The notes beneath the pieces are model-generated. The model worked only from the letters and a program-made list of their open reading frames with translations. It was not told where the DNA came from and made no database searches. Position numbers and translations under genes: made by a program. Shown here piece by piece: positions 1 through 11,231 of a stretch of 64,000 nucleotides of DNA (positions within the stretch are counted from its first letter, which is position 1; each line of letters starts with the position of its first letter). Where the stretch lies: contig KE546974.1 of assembly GCA_000442125.1 (NCBI GenBank), positions 248,001 to 312,000 on the forward strand. Direction: 5' to 3'. Source of the stretch: Opeltia flavorubescens. Lineage: Eukaryota > Ascomycota > Lecanoromycetes > Teloschistales > Teloschistaceae.

Positions 1-1
1 C

Positions 2-3000
2 ACCGTTCTTCGGTCGAAAGATCTCACTTTAGCCGAGGAGTCGATTCCCTTGTTCGAGACCTTCTGTCAACACCATGACGTTGCTACGCTTGCCGCAGAC
101 CAGGAACACATCGGCCACTACGAAGATGTTGTCCGGTCATATGCAGCCTTCGCATCTTTACACGCCCCCGGAGATTCAAAAGCCGGATACAGCGCTCCCA
201 TTGCGATACGCTGGAAAGCCGTAGCGCTGAAAGCGATAAGAAGCATCACGGCCTCAGAAGCAGTTGGCGCCGACGGTGGTCGACAAATGAGCATTGTCAT
301 GCCCGTCATCCTCCATAGCCTACGGCCCGATGATGAAGGGTTTTTGTGGATCTTGCTGCATCGGAATGAGTCCATGGAAGCTCTGGATAAGGAGTTGATC
401 CTGAAGAGGAGGAAAAGCACCGCGACGGTTCAAACATTTGACGAGCAATCAAGGCCGAACTCATCCACTTTATCGGCAACAGCCGATGATGCGGACAGAG
501 TAGCCGAGGAAGAGGTGGGCATGCAGGCTTTGATGGGTCTGAAACAAATTTTTGTAGCCAACAACAGGGGACAAATACCTTTAGCCATAGCTTCGATGAT
601 CCGGTATATATGTGGCAAAGCACCGCAAGGATCGACAACTCCGAACCATGGCTCATTAAGTCATCAACGAAAATGGATGACAGTACTCGTCGAGACAGTG
701 ACTAGATGGACACCAGTCCAGGATCGATTCATCATACTGGTGACCATCATGGAGACCCTTGTCAGAAATCCGATTGCGGAAGAGAATCTTGTGCAACAGC
801 TCTTGCTGACGAACCTGGTCGACTGGCTACTGAAGTCAAGTATCAACATGATTGGCCTCAGCGTTATGGACGTTCTCCTTGGACTTGTACAGCATATCCT
901 TTTAGTGCTTCAGCTTGGTGGAAAGGGATCAAACGTGCTGCCGCATCATCAGCAAACGGATGCTATCGACCTATTCCAGGATACTGATGGCTTAATAAGT
1001 CCACCTTCGGAGAAGCCGGGGACAGTCAAAGAGGTAACATCCCCATCCTCAAGCAGACAAGAATTACTTGACCTACTTCAGCATTGCATTGGTGACCTCG
1101 CAAATCACATCTACTATTCCGATCAAGTTGCGGATATCATTACAGCAATTCTATTGCGCCTGAAACCGTCGCCCCTATCTGGCGTTACGACCATGGCAGC
1201 CGCAATTGAACATCCTCAGGCAGCAGCACAAGCCATTGCAGATTCTGTTCAGCTTCAGGACAATCCAAACACCGACGAATTCTTTTCGTTTGGGACCGCA
1301 CGATTAACAGCACTCAGAGCTATCAAGGAGGTCATTCTTGTTGCAAACATGAAGGGATCACTCAGTGGCGGAGCTGCAATAGGGCGCCACAGGCTCAGTG
1401 TGCGTGTGTGGGAGGGTACACAATGGCTCCTGCGGGACAATGACCAGCGTGTTCGTAGGGCTTACGTTGATGCCCTACTGACATGGCTGAAACTTGAGAT
1501 GAGCAAGGACGACCTTAGGGTTCTTGAAGACAAGCGTCAGCTTCTGAAGCGCCCATCAAAGGCTGGAGACAGCACAGCGGAATGGGGTCATTTGACAAGA
1601 AGGGCGGTCTCAAATGCATCTCATCGAGAGAAACAGCCAAAGCCGACGCAATCATCGTTTCTCCAATTACTACATCTAGCCATCTACGACAATGCTCTGG
1701 AATCGCCAGAATCCGACGCTGATCTTTTATTATTGCACCTACTGCTCGCCAATCTCATCGAAAAGTTGGGGGTCAACGCCGTCAAGGAAGGGCTGCCAAT
1801 GATTCTACGATTGCAGGAGGACATCAACAACGACACCATTCTAAGTTCACCAATTGCGAAGCTCAAGATAGGTAGCCTCGTACATGGCTATCTGTGGGCT
1901 TTAAGTGTGCGGTTCGAACTTGACAGTACCTTGGTGGGTTACGAGATACAGACGGAGGTCTCCAGGCGCAAACGCCATGGTCTGTGGCTAGATGCAATTC
2001 GCTTACCTGCGGTTCCCCTTGATGCTATCATGAAAATGACATCGTCCTCGCTCACTGAGCGGCTTCCAGCCACAAAGATCCAACAAGAAGCTCTCAAGCC
2101 ATTCGATTCTCGAGGTTCCTTGGTGGATCAGATTGCACAAAGTTACTCTCAATCGGTTGCTTCACCACCTACAAGCCCTCCCAGCTCACCAGGACGGGTA
2201 TTCAGTCTTCCGGTGCTCTCACCGTCGATGACATTGTCGTCGAATCATGAATTGCCTACAAAGATGAAGGACGCCATGCTAGCGGAATGGAGTAAAGAAA
2301 TTTGCATAGCCAGCGTGGTGAAGGAGACGACTCGTACGGTGTCTCTCAGCGGTTCGAGGACTGGCACGAATCGCTCGGCTCGGGCACGTGCTCTTGGCCT
2401 CAATGGTAATTCAACCGCCAATGGCTCACCCACAGGAGGCCAAAGTCCCACTCGAACGTCGCCAAACGATGGAAACACACCTCCGTATCAACAGCAAAAC
2501 CTTAGCTTTCCCTTTAGCCGGGGTAACGGCGCACCAGACGACGGGTCACCAACACCTGTCAGTAGCTCTGACCACTCCCCTACTCTCCGCGTTGATGACC
2601 TTAAACGGGTCCTCGCCGGCGGATCTCTCGGCATCGCGTACAATCGTCATCCCCGTGGCGCAAGCCCACTCCGAAACAGCAGCACCGCGCACCGAAGCCA
2701 TAATCCTTCCCCTCAACGACGAAGTATAAGTTCTAGCAGCGAAAGCGCCGTCAGCGCTGAGGGCTTCGAGTCCGCAAGTGAAGGCGACCTCTCCCGTCCT
2801 TTACCACCTCCTATCCCAAACCCTCTGGCAGAGAAAATCACAACTTCACCAACTAGACCGAACCGCCGTAGTGCCACCCCTGATGCACCCATCACAGTCA
2901 CCCCGACACACTCCCGTCCTCATACCGCTAATAGCCGCACCCATTCCTCCAGAGGCGACCCAAATGACCACCACCCCCACTCAAGCCCCAAATCTCCCTC

Positions 3001-3541
3001 TCGTTCGGGGAATTTTCGCCCTTCCACCTCGTCTAGCTCCGCGACTGAAGACCCTACCGCCAATGCAATGGCGCTGAGGGGAGAAGTCGTGCCGCCGGCT
3101 GTTATAGGCGATGCGGTAGATGAGGAAGTCCCGCCTGTTCCGCCCCTGCCGGCGAGTGTGGCGTTGCAGAAGAATGTTGGGGTGGAGAATTCGTTGGTGG
3201 TGAAGGGGAATGGTATGAGTCAGGCTGTGTATACTTCTCCGACGACGACGACAGCGGCGCAGATGGAGGAGAAGGCGACAGCATCAAATCCACCTTCTGG
3301 AGATTTTGGGCAATCGCTAGAAAAGGAGGAAGGGTCGGTGGATGGGAATCGCAGTAGTTGGGGTGAGGAGGGGAGTGTGAGGGGGAGTTTTACGACTGGA
3401 GGAGGGAGTTTTCGTAATCCGAGGGGTAAGAAGAGGGGGGTTGATGTGGAGAAATTGTTGGGGAGTATTGATGCTGTTGCTGGTGGTGGAGGTGAAGGGG
3501 GAGTGGGGAGGAGGGTGGGGAGTGGGAGGCCGCCTTATTAG
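2..3541 (+). CDS. EFR3: EFR3-like plasma-membrane scaffold protein (5' partial)
   Basis: The reading frame is open from base 2, so the gene begins before the window; the visible part is about 1,179 residues ending at TAG 3539-3541. Efr3 is known to sit on the plasma membrane as a palmitoylated scaffold that recruits the Stt4 PI 4-kinase together with Ypp1. The first two thirds are helical and HEAT/ARM-like, with family-typical segments such as LTLAEESIPLFETFC near the start and a hydrophobic stretch around base 850-920. From about base 2150 the protein turns into a Ser/Pro/Thr-rich disordered tail with many SPxR-type sites, then a Gly-rich end. No intron is seen in the visible part. The last 170 bases are very purine-rich. 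Family assignment rests on remembered sequence similarity; I am fairly sure. Confidence 0.85.
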   Translation, partial: TVLRSKDLTLAEESIPLFETFCQHHDVATLAADQEHIGHYEDVVRSYAAFASLHAPGDSKAGYSAPIAIRWKAVALKAIRSITASEAVGADGGRQMSIVMPVILHSLRPDDEGFLWILLHRNESMEALDKELILKRRKSTATVQTFDEQSRPNSSTLSATADDADRVAEEEVGMQALMGLKQIFVANNRGQIPLAIASMIRYICGKAPQGSTTPNHGSLSHQRKWMTVLVETVTRWTPVQDRFIILVTIMETLVRNPIAEENLVQQLLLTNLVDWLLKSSINMIGLSVMDVLLGLVQHILLVLQLGGKGSNVLPHHQQTDAIDLFQDTDGLISPPSEKPGTVKEVTSPSSSRQELLDLLQHCIGDLANHIYYSDQVADIITAILLRLKPSPLSGVTTMAAAIEHPQAAAQAIADSVQLQDNPNTDEFFSFGTARLTALRAIKEVILVANMKGSLSGGAAIGRHRLSVRVWEGTQWLLRDNDQRVRRAYVDALLTWLKLEMSKDDLRVLEDKRQLLKRPSKAGDSTAEWGHLTRRAVSNASHREKQPKPTQSSFLQLLHLAIYDNALESPESDADLLLLHLLLANLIEKLGVNAVKEGLPMILRLQEDINNDTILSSPIAKLKIGSLVHGYLWALSVRFELDSTLVGYEIQTEVSRRKRHGLWLDAIRLPAVPLDAIMKMTSSSLTERLPATKIQQEALKPFDSRGSLVDQIAQSYSQSVASPPTSPPSSPGRVFSLPVLSPSMTLSSNHELPTKMKDAMLAEWSKEICIASVVKETTRTVSLSGSRTGTNRSARARALGLNGNSTANGSPTGGQSPTRTSPNDGNTPPYQQQNLSFPFSRGNGAPDDGSPTPVSSSDHSPTLRVDDLKRVLAGGSLGIAYNRHPRGASPLRNSSTAHRSHNPSPQRRSISSSSESAVSAEGFESASEGDLSRPLPPPIPNPLAEKITTSPTRPNRRSATPDAPITVTPTHSRPHTANSRTHSSRGDPNDHHPHSSPKSPSRSGNFRPSTSSSSATEDPTANAMALRGEVVPPAVIGDAVDEEVPPVPPLPASVALQKNVGVENSLVVKGNGMSQAVYTSPTTTTAAQMEEKATASNPPSGDFGQSLEKEEGSVDGNRSSWGEEGSVRGSFTTGGGSFRNPRGKKRGVDVEKLLGSIDAVAGGGGEGGVGRRVGSGRPPY

Positions 3542-4084
3542 CTAGCTTGCATGTGTCTGTCTTGTAGGGGAGTAGAGAATGTTATGAGTGGTTTTGTAGT
3601 ACTTTCTTGTGGATGTTCTGTGGTATTATTTTGGACATGGTGAATTTTTGCACGCATCTTGATCCCGACATAAGCAGGGAAATGACGAGTTGTAACGTTG
3701 AGATCACCAGTTGCACTAGTATGAGTCAAGTAAAAAATTAAGAGTATTTTCAAACAAAAAAAACCCGCTTACTTTTGTCATTCTTTAGGAAGAAGAAAAA
3801 CTAGGGTATTGCTACATACTCCGCGCTTTTTGTAAAACTTCCCACTCGAATTCTCGAAAACTTGCTACCCTCCCTCACACTTGTAAAAAAGGAAGAAAAA
3901 TACGAGATTCTTTGGAGTAGAAGGAGAAAAAGAAAACATATTATCGGAATGTCAGAAATTGGGCCGGTAGTAGCAGTGTAGTAATCCCTTCCACCTCCTT
4001 TTCCGCTAAACACGTAGCCCGCCTTTTATTCTCCCTCGTATGATGGCTCTTCAGTGCCTTCAGTGCCTTTCGGTGATAGAATGG
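3542..4084. other. intergenic, convergent 3' ends
   Basis: Tail-to-tail gap between EFR3 and the STM1-like gene. It is AT-rich with A-runs near 3755-3800 and a purine-rich patch near 3890-3935. I see no coding exon; it probably holds both 3' UTRs. Confidence 0.6.
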
Positions 4085-5528
4085 CTATGATCCCCCCAAA
4101 CTAGGGAAAGCGTTCTCATCCGAGACATTGACGGAGCCGCCATCGCGATCGCGACCACCACCACCTCTTCCACCGCGGAACCCACCCTCGCCACGGCCAC
4201 CGCGGAATTCACCTCTGCCTCTACCGCCGCCTCGACCGCGATCTCCTCCTCCGCGTCCGCGACCACGGGAACCACGTTCACCGCCTCTTGCGGGTTCAGC
4301 GTAGCGGAAATCGACATCCAGCGTAGTCTTCTCCTTGCGCTGTCGCTCCCTCTTCGCTTTTTCACCTTTACCCGCGATATACTCTGCTTCCTCTTCGTCT
4401 TTGCTCAAAGGTTTGGCCTGAGCCCATTTTTTGTCTTGCTTGCTGCCTTCGTTGGGCTTGCGGACTGAGAGGGCTGGTGCGCCGAGTTTGGATTTCTTTT
4501 CTGCGAGCTCGGCTTGGTATTCAGCGTAGGAGCGGCTGTTGTCTTCTGGCTCGGGCTCGGCAGCTGGTTGTTGCTCTGCGGCGGGAGCAGCGGCTTCGGC
4601 ATTAGGGTCGGCAGCCGCTGTATCAAGATCTGTGCCTTTGCTGGCTTCAGCCTCGGGGTTCCAGCTTGATGTAGCAGCGACTGGCGGGGCGGGTTGAGCT
4701 TCAGTGCCCCAGCCGTCCTCGGCTTCCTCTGCCTTGGCAATCTCTTCTCCGGCTTTCTCATCATTCCACTCTGATGTTCCGCTTGGAGCACCCCAGGATT
4801 GATCGGCTTGCTTGACGTGATCGCTAGATAGACGAGTCTTAGTCAATGTCGAACTCATGATACGTGAGGGATGATCGGGCGTACTTCTGGAAACCACGAG
4901 TGTGTCTGTCGTCGCGGTTGCCTCGTCCGCCTCTACCTCCACGTCCGCCACGACCACCACGGCCATCATAGTTTCCTTGGATGCGACCTCCCCCAAGACG
5001 ATCCGAATGGCGATCCTGACGCAAACCGTCGTCGGTAGGTTTCCCACGATTGCTTATTGAGCCAGCGTCACGGTCACGGAATGCTTGCATTAGAGTAAGC
5101 ATTGATTACCGTTCATTAATTGATGAAGATCACAACAAATCATGATCTTGCCGGAAAGCAGCATACCTTGATCATTGCCAGCAAATCCGCCTCGACGTCC
5201 TCCGCGCCCACCACGTTCGCCTCCGGTTGCACCACCACGAGGTTCACTAGGAGCTTCTTTAGGAGCATCTCGTTTGCCAATGCGTGCAGGTGGCTTGTCG
5301 GCGACTTTGGTCGGGGGCTCAGGCTCTTTGTCCGAGTCTTCATCGGGGTCATTCCCTATTCAGGACATCAGTCTGCCGTCATCCATTGAGCCGAGAGGTA
5401 GTTACCGAGAAGCTCGTAAAGATTCTGTGAGATTTATGTTAGTATAGATCATCGAAAAGGGGTTCCAATGCCAAAGATCGCAGTCTGGAGCAGATGCGTA
5501 TCCTTACCTTTGACTTGACGTCCGTCAT
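4085..5528 (-). CDS. STM1: STM1-like ribosome-associated mRNA-binding protein (HABP4/SERBP1 family)
   Basis: Five exons on the minus strand: 5528-5508, 5424-5406, 5355-5167, 5083-4885 and 4823-4085, giving 388 residues. The start MTDVKSKNLYELLGNDPDED is typical of fungal Stm1. An RGG-rich middle is followed by a KQADQSWG segment of the HABP4_PAI-RBP1 domain, then an acidic Ala/Glu region, a second basic stretch and a strongly Arg/Gly-rich end finishing FPSLGGS. Stm1 binds 80S ribosomes and preserves them in quiescence. The last intron needed choosing: donor gtacgc at 4884 and acceptor ctatctag at 4824 restore the frame as HTRGFQNDHVKQADQ, while nearer AG sites break it. Exon 1 codes only seven residues. 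Confidence 0.85.
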
Positions 5529-6136
5529 GGCCCCGAGCTACCACTGCCTTCAACTGAAGGCTCCCTATATTATCGTGACAATGTGTCTGGAGGGTTTCAA
5601 TTGAGCGACAAGATCCTTTCGTAGGATCTTGTGTCGCTATATTCGAGTTCGCCGGCTGTTGTTGTAAATATCGGTCGTCGAAGTTTTGTGCGATGGGGTT
5701 TTAGCGCGAGTTCTGACGCTAACCGCTCTGGGTCAGACAATCACACGTGCACTGCTGCAACCATGTAGCTTGCTGACAAGCGGATAAAGAAATCTTTCTA
5801 TCGTTTTGGTGAAATAAGACTCCGTAAGCGGCATATATTCACAGTAGGGCTAAGATGTGACAAAGGTCACGGTAGTTGTAATGCGTAGAATCAGGCTGTA
5901 TACTACAACATTATTCTATAGCTTAAGACCAGTGTACCCGTTGAATACCTGATGGACATACACTCCATCCTAAGAAGCCGAAGCTCTCCAAATAATATTC
6001 ATCACTCATTAATTGCTTTTGGTGGCCCTAACGCCTCGCTCGAAGAAACCTATTACCGCCCTGTATTCCTTGTAACCCAAAGACATATACTTCCTTATCT
6101 TTCTGAGAAAGCCAGTCCTTTACATCGTAGTACTTA
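5529..6136. other. intergenic: STM1-like promoter and bZIP 3' UTR
   Basis: Both neighbours are on the minus strand, so this stretch is upstream of the STM1-like gene and downstream of the bZIP gene. A GATCCTTTCGTAGGATC imperfect palindrome lies at about 5610-5628. No coding exon is seen. Confidence 0.5.
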
Positions 6137-7500
6137 TCAAGACGTAAACTGTGTTGGAAAATGCATGCTGCGATCTAATCCGAACGGGTCGGCGTCAAGC
6201 ATTGGATTGAATGGATCAAGAGGTTGTCCCATAGCACCGTACATTAATCCGTTGCCATCCATAACCTGAGTGGATGATGGTGGCTGCATCGACATAGGCG
6301 ATTGGGTCTGCATACCCGTGGGTAGCTTCTGACTCGTGGGCATCGAATGTTGGTAGAAAGAATCCGGATAAGGGCCTGGGCCAGCTGATTGATCGCTAGG
6401 GTCTTCATCCAGCATGTCAGCAGGTGCATCGTACTCTTGCTCTACAATCATAAAGTCAGTGCCTGATTGGCAATGCTTAGAACCATGGTAAAAAGAAAAT
6501 ATGGATCATTTACCAAGCTGCTCTATATGAGAACGAAAGGTTGGCGCATAGTAGCCCGGAAGTGTCCCAGCTGAATTCCCCATCTCGCCGCCTTTGCTCA
6601 TTCCATTTGATTTCTGAGCATGATTCGACATTGATCCACCAGGGTTGGGCGAATGCATGCTTGGAGGGCCTTGTGAAGTACGGCGGTGCTTCCCGGGATG
6701 TGGAGGGGCTTGATGCGGTGGAGGGTATATGCCGCCAGAGAAGCCACTCTGCAATGAACTCATGGATGATTTGGCCTTGACCGGCGACGAAGTGGCCATT
6801 GGAGGGGTAGGATGGGTTCGGACAGACTGATCGGACATCATGCTCGTTTGTGATGACTGTGATTTCGGTCCTCGTCCACAGCCAGTAGATCCCGCACGGC
6901 GCGTACGCGTGTGTCGATTATTGACAGCTCTATGCATTGGAGACGGATGAGCTCCAACTGGGTTTGCAAGGCCTGGTGTAACATGCTGCGGATCGGTTTT
7001 GGATCTCAATTCAGCCTGTACGTCGATACCTGCCCCATTATCAGCCACCTTGCCATCCCGTGCTGGCCTTAAAGATGGTACCTTTCTCTAGCAAAATGCG
7101 TTCGAGCAAAGAATTTTTGTAGCGAAGCATCAAACATTCGTCGGCGGCATGTCGATGGCTTTGCTGGAGACTCTGTAGTGAGTCTTCATGCTGCTTGATT
7201 GTAGTCTCGAGCTGCTTGATATACTCGGTCCTCCGCTCCCGAAAAGCAGCTTGAGCCTGACGATTCCGTTGCTTCCTTTCTTCGGATGTTGCATAGATCT
7301 ACCACTAGATCAGCTTCCTATTCAATGGGCCAAGCGAGTATACCCACTGGCTTCCGTCCTCCCTTTCTCTTCTGCACTTGAGCTGCTTCTTGGACGTACT
7401 CTTCGGGTCCATCAAAGTCGTGTGAGGAATCGGAAAATGAATCTTCTTCCGGTTCCTCGGTTTTTGGGGGAGGTACAGGGGGTTCATCTAGCGTCGACAT
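6137..7500 (-). CDS. Pap1/Yap-type bZIP transcription factor
   Basis: Four exons: 7500-7348, 7298-7082, 7029-6514 and 6441-6137, total 396 residues. Residues 1-51 are acidic and Pro-rich and end KRKGGRKP. The basic region follows at about 52-75 and contains N63-R-Q-A-Q-A-A-F-R71, which fits the NxxAQxxFR signature of the fungal Pap1/Yap subgroup. A leucine zipper follows (IKQLETTIKQHEDSLQSLQ, then the family-typical ECLMLRYKNSLLERILLEKG). The rest is Ser/Pro-rich and disordered, and ends with a short Met/Pro/Gln-rich part that may be a transactivation region. The cysteine-rich domain that makes Yap1 redox-responsive is absent (only one Cys seen), so I would not assume an oxidative-stress role. 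Nuclear, DNA-binding; target genes unknown. Confidence 0.85.
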
Positions 7501-9071
7501 GATGACATGTGCTTCAGTCGACAAGCCAGCAGGAGCCGGGGTAAGGCTGCGGGTGATCTGCTAGATCCAGCTAGATGACAGATGTGGGCGTGGGTCGCTC
7601 ATGCGAGTAGTAAATTGCAAGAGAGATAGATGTTGTAAAATTGCTAAAGATGTGTCAAAGATAGGTCAATGTGTGGAGGGACAGCAAAGATTTAGATAAT
7701 GAAAATGGGACACCCACTTGCAGTCAAGCAAGATTGTAGATCGGTTTAGTCGATTCGGTTTGTATCAATATGTAATTCCAGGGCACAGTCAGGGCAAAAA
7801 AGGGCTTTATCAGACGTTGCCTAGCCAGTTCTCTTCGTCAAGCTTGTCCTTGATGCTTCGATGACAGTAATTATCGGCGAGTTCCGCGGAGCGTCATGCG
7901 TCATGTGCTGGAGGTTGCTTGGCCGTTCATCTCATACAGTATAGTTTGCAGCGTTCTGTCGCCTGTTGGACAAGTGTTGTCAGTGGAGCTGTTCAATGAA
8001 AGATAGAGACAGAATTTTCATCCGGTCTCGCTCTCGTTCTCGCGCGTGTATGATGATCCCATGGTGGAGCACGAGGCTGGAATCATGCCGCTGGAGTCCA
8101 TTACTTGGCAAATGGCGGAGTCTGCGGCGGTCGGAAGCGCAGTGTTTGGGCTTCGTCTAAACTTCCAGGGGACGACTAGCTCAGCCTTGACTCCTCTAAT
8201 TGGCCCTCTGATCTTCCACCTGACGTCCAAATAGGCGAGTCTTTGGGACCAAATAATAGGCGGCTGCTTACTTGCGTCAGAGAGGGGCTCATTGCCTCCG
8301 CATATTGTTGAAATTTTCCACGCGAAATTCCTCTGATCCTAAAATACTCCTAAACACGTTCAAGTATCTCCCCGGAGCCAATAATTGACTCACGCTGTTT
8401 TCTGGTTATTGTGGGGCCCCGCATTCTGAGTTCAGAGCCCGTTACATCGGCCGCTTGCCATGAATTTTATGGCACGGTTTGTCATGCCTGTGTGTCACGA
8501 TCCAAATGGGCATGGTGTGACATGCATGGCCGCTGTTCCGGGACCATGGATGCTGTAATTCTCATTAGTATTTGGTCTGAGAGCCATCAAAGGAGATGAC
8601 TAGTAAATGTAAACACATTCCTCTCTTGTCCCATGAGGTACTGCGGTATAGGTGTCCATGAACATTACTCAACCAGGCTACTTGAAGGATATTCAGTAGA
8701 TATAAAGGTACAGGTATTGATAATGCCGAGGACTGCAGCATGTCTTACTCGGCTGCTGAGCAGAGATTCTGTATTGGTCATCCAGTACGATAAAAGTATT
8801 GACCAGCTTTTCAGATTTGGTGTGTTGTTTCGAAAGCATTGGACTATGATCACTGCCCTTAAAAAAGTGTGTTTATTAAATAAGTTTGAATCCTTTCTTT
8901 GCTCAGATTGTAGGTGAAGTTAAAATCAAAAGGAGCTATGGCTCGAGTAATGGTGGACAACAACAGGTGTAATGCACAAAGGGAAGGTACGATGGATGAG
9001 CTATTAGCATCCAATATTACAGTCATGCTTCATATCGTCTGCAATCTGTTTTGTACCACATTTCATTCAGC
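7501..9071. other. 1.6-kb divergent intergenic region
   Basis: Head-to-head gap between the bZIP gene (-) and the arrestin gene (+). It should hold both promoters and 5' UTRs. Short frames near 8018-8230 and 8633-8917 have no domain, good start context or splice partners. No RNA gene recognised. Confidence 0.5.
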
Positions 9072-11231
9072 ATGAATCAGTCTCCACTGACAACTATATC
9101 GGAGAAATCTACGTTGTTGCAGAGGAGTAGAGATCCACCTTCGATCCCTTTTATGCCATCACTTGTGTCAATCCCAGCCGACTACGGGAAGACTATTCCT
9201 TCACGTGGTAGGTCAATCTCTCCAATTCGGCCCAGTTGTTCGATGGAGCTATTACGGAGAGCACCATCGAGAACTTTTGTCCCCCATGCTCTGCCCATTG
9301 ATATCATCGATTTCCCCAGACTTTTACATCCTCGCGTTACAATTGATGTACGCATCTCAGCTCCGATCTTTATGGGAGGCGCCACCGCTGAAGGAATCGT
9401 CGAGTTGACTATTGATGGGGGCCCCAAAGCAGCGAGAGCAAGAAGACAAGCACCTATCTCGATAGACCGAATATCTGTTGCCCTAGTGGGTATTGAACGA
9501 TCCGGCGCGAGACAGCATATATTTAGGTGCTTGATGACAGATCTTATCGATGAAGCACATCTACCACCTCTCGAGATGGCGCGCCCGAACCAAGCGGTGT
9601 CAGATCAGCTTTGGGAGGTTATGCGATCCAGAACAGCTCTTCCGTTCCGAATAAATCTACCAGTCATGCTTGGTCCACCTCCCTTTCATTCTAAAAAGAA
9701 CAGCATTCGCTATTTGATCTCTGTACTCGTGGAGGCTAAGATGGACGGAAGGAGGACATATGTTCGCAAGTCTGAAGAAGTAATGGTATTGACGGTGCAC
9801 GATCGTATGTCTCGAGTGTGAATATTTTTGCTGAAGCTGATGGTTGCCTTCAGCGGAAAAAGCCCTAGTCAATCTCACCAATCCACTTGTTGCGACCGAT
9901 GAGATTCAATCGTCGCACCGGGCCAGTTCAGAGACGGTCATTTTAACAGCTGGCATCCATCGGCAGACATGGATTAGTGGATACCCACTCTTTGTCGATG
10001 TCCGCGTCTCGAATCGAGGAGCCAGAATCGTGAGAAAGATCGAGTTACAGCTAGAACGATCTACTTTCGTCTATGCACATGCAGCGCCTTCAGGCGAGGA
10101 AGGACTCATTGATACATTACGTCTTCCGGATAGATGCGAAAAGGAGGTTATATACAAAGCCATATGTCCAAGATGGCATATTATTGGTCGATCAAGCGAC
10201 ATCAAGACTTGCAGTCTCTTCGTTCCTTCTGGTTTGGTATCCGTTGATGAGGGTAAGTCTACATTCATCATGTTCTTCGCCATATATACCAATCTTACGA
10301 GGATGTCTAGAAATAGAACAAGAACATTGCCGGGCCCTTCAAGACTGGTGGCTCACTGTTCCACAGGAAGATTCTTCGGCGTACGCTTCTTTTTGAACAT
10401 CAAGATCACCGTTTCTTTTGCGTAAGCTAAATCATTCCATTCTTTCTGTCTTTTTATTGACATATTCATGGTAGCAAGCATCTCATGGTGCAACTACCCA
10501 TTACAATTATTCACCCAGCAAGTAATAATCCGACTCTTTCATGCATTAATCTAACGACTGGCGTGTAGAATTCTATTGACATTCCTCCGAACTCGCTCGC
10601 CCAAGTAGCGGCCACGATCGATCATAGAAATCGACATCAAGCACCATCGTACCCAGACACATCATACAACTATCGTGCTGGACAAGCTTTCATTGCTGCC
10701 CGCCGGCAATCGTTTGAGCAAGTCAACCGCGAGACCTTAGAAAAAGACGAGGTCGATAACCTTAGCCATCTTCTCGATGAACCTGTGGAAGAAAAAAGTC
10801 AGCAGCAACCTTATCGTCGCGCCTCCACCTCTCATATCGGTATCAGCTCAAATCCCACCGCAAAGCCAAGATATCGCACCAGCAAATTTCAAGAAGGCTC
10901 GGAAAACTTCCGCAACCTAGACCCTCCACCGCAACGATCTCATACGACTGATATTGCTCCGTCGCCCCAAAGGCCACCACCTGCGATTCCAAAACGCAGA
11001 ACTCACCGAGCCTCGCTCGAAGAACAACCTTCACGCCAGCGTCTGCTGGACAGGCAAGCTCCCACTGCCATGCAACCGCGACGAATGAGATCATCACTTG
11101 AGGACAGGAGGCCCAGGGGACCAAGACTACAGAGGAGTACCTCCGGGCTCAAGTTCTCGAGCTCGGAGGAAGACGATAGGGAGTTTGGGGATATGGGTTG
11201 TAGAGAACGGAGAAGTATGAGAGGGCTCTGA
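9072..11231 (+). CDS. arrestin-like (ART/alpha-arrestin family) protein
   Basis: Five exons: 9072-9804, 9854-10252, 10311-10380, 10475-10517 and 10569-11231, total 635 residues. The first half is an arrestin N-like beta-sandwich region; the second half matches the arrestin C domain (for example QTWISGYPLFVDVRVSN, then LQDWWLTVP and VQLPITIIHPNSIDIPPNSL across exon joins). The last ~200 residues are basic, Pro/Ser/Arg-rich and disordered. Fungal alpha-arrestins act as adaptors between cargo membrane proteins and Rsp5-type ubiquitin ligases; no clear PPxY motif is visible here, so that partner is inference. The fourth intron uses a GC donor (gcaagt at 10518) with acceptor gtag at 10568; using the nearby GT would shift the frame. 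The ATG at 9072 is the first in frame. Confidence 0.85.
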
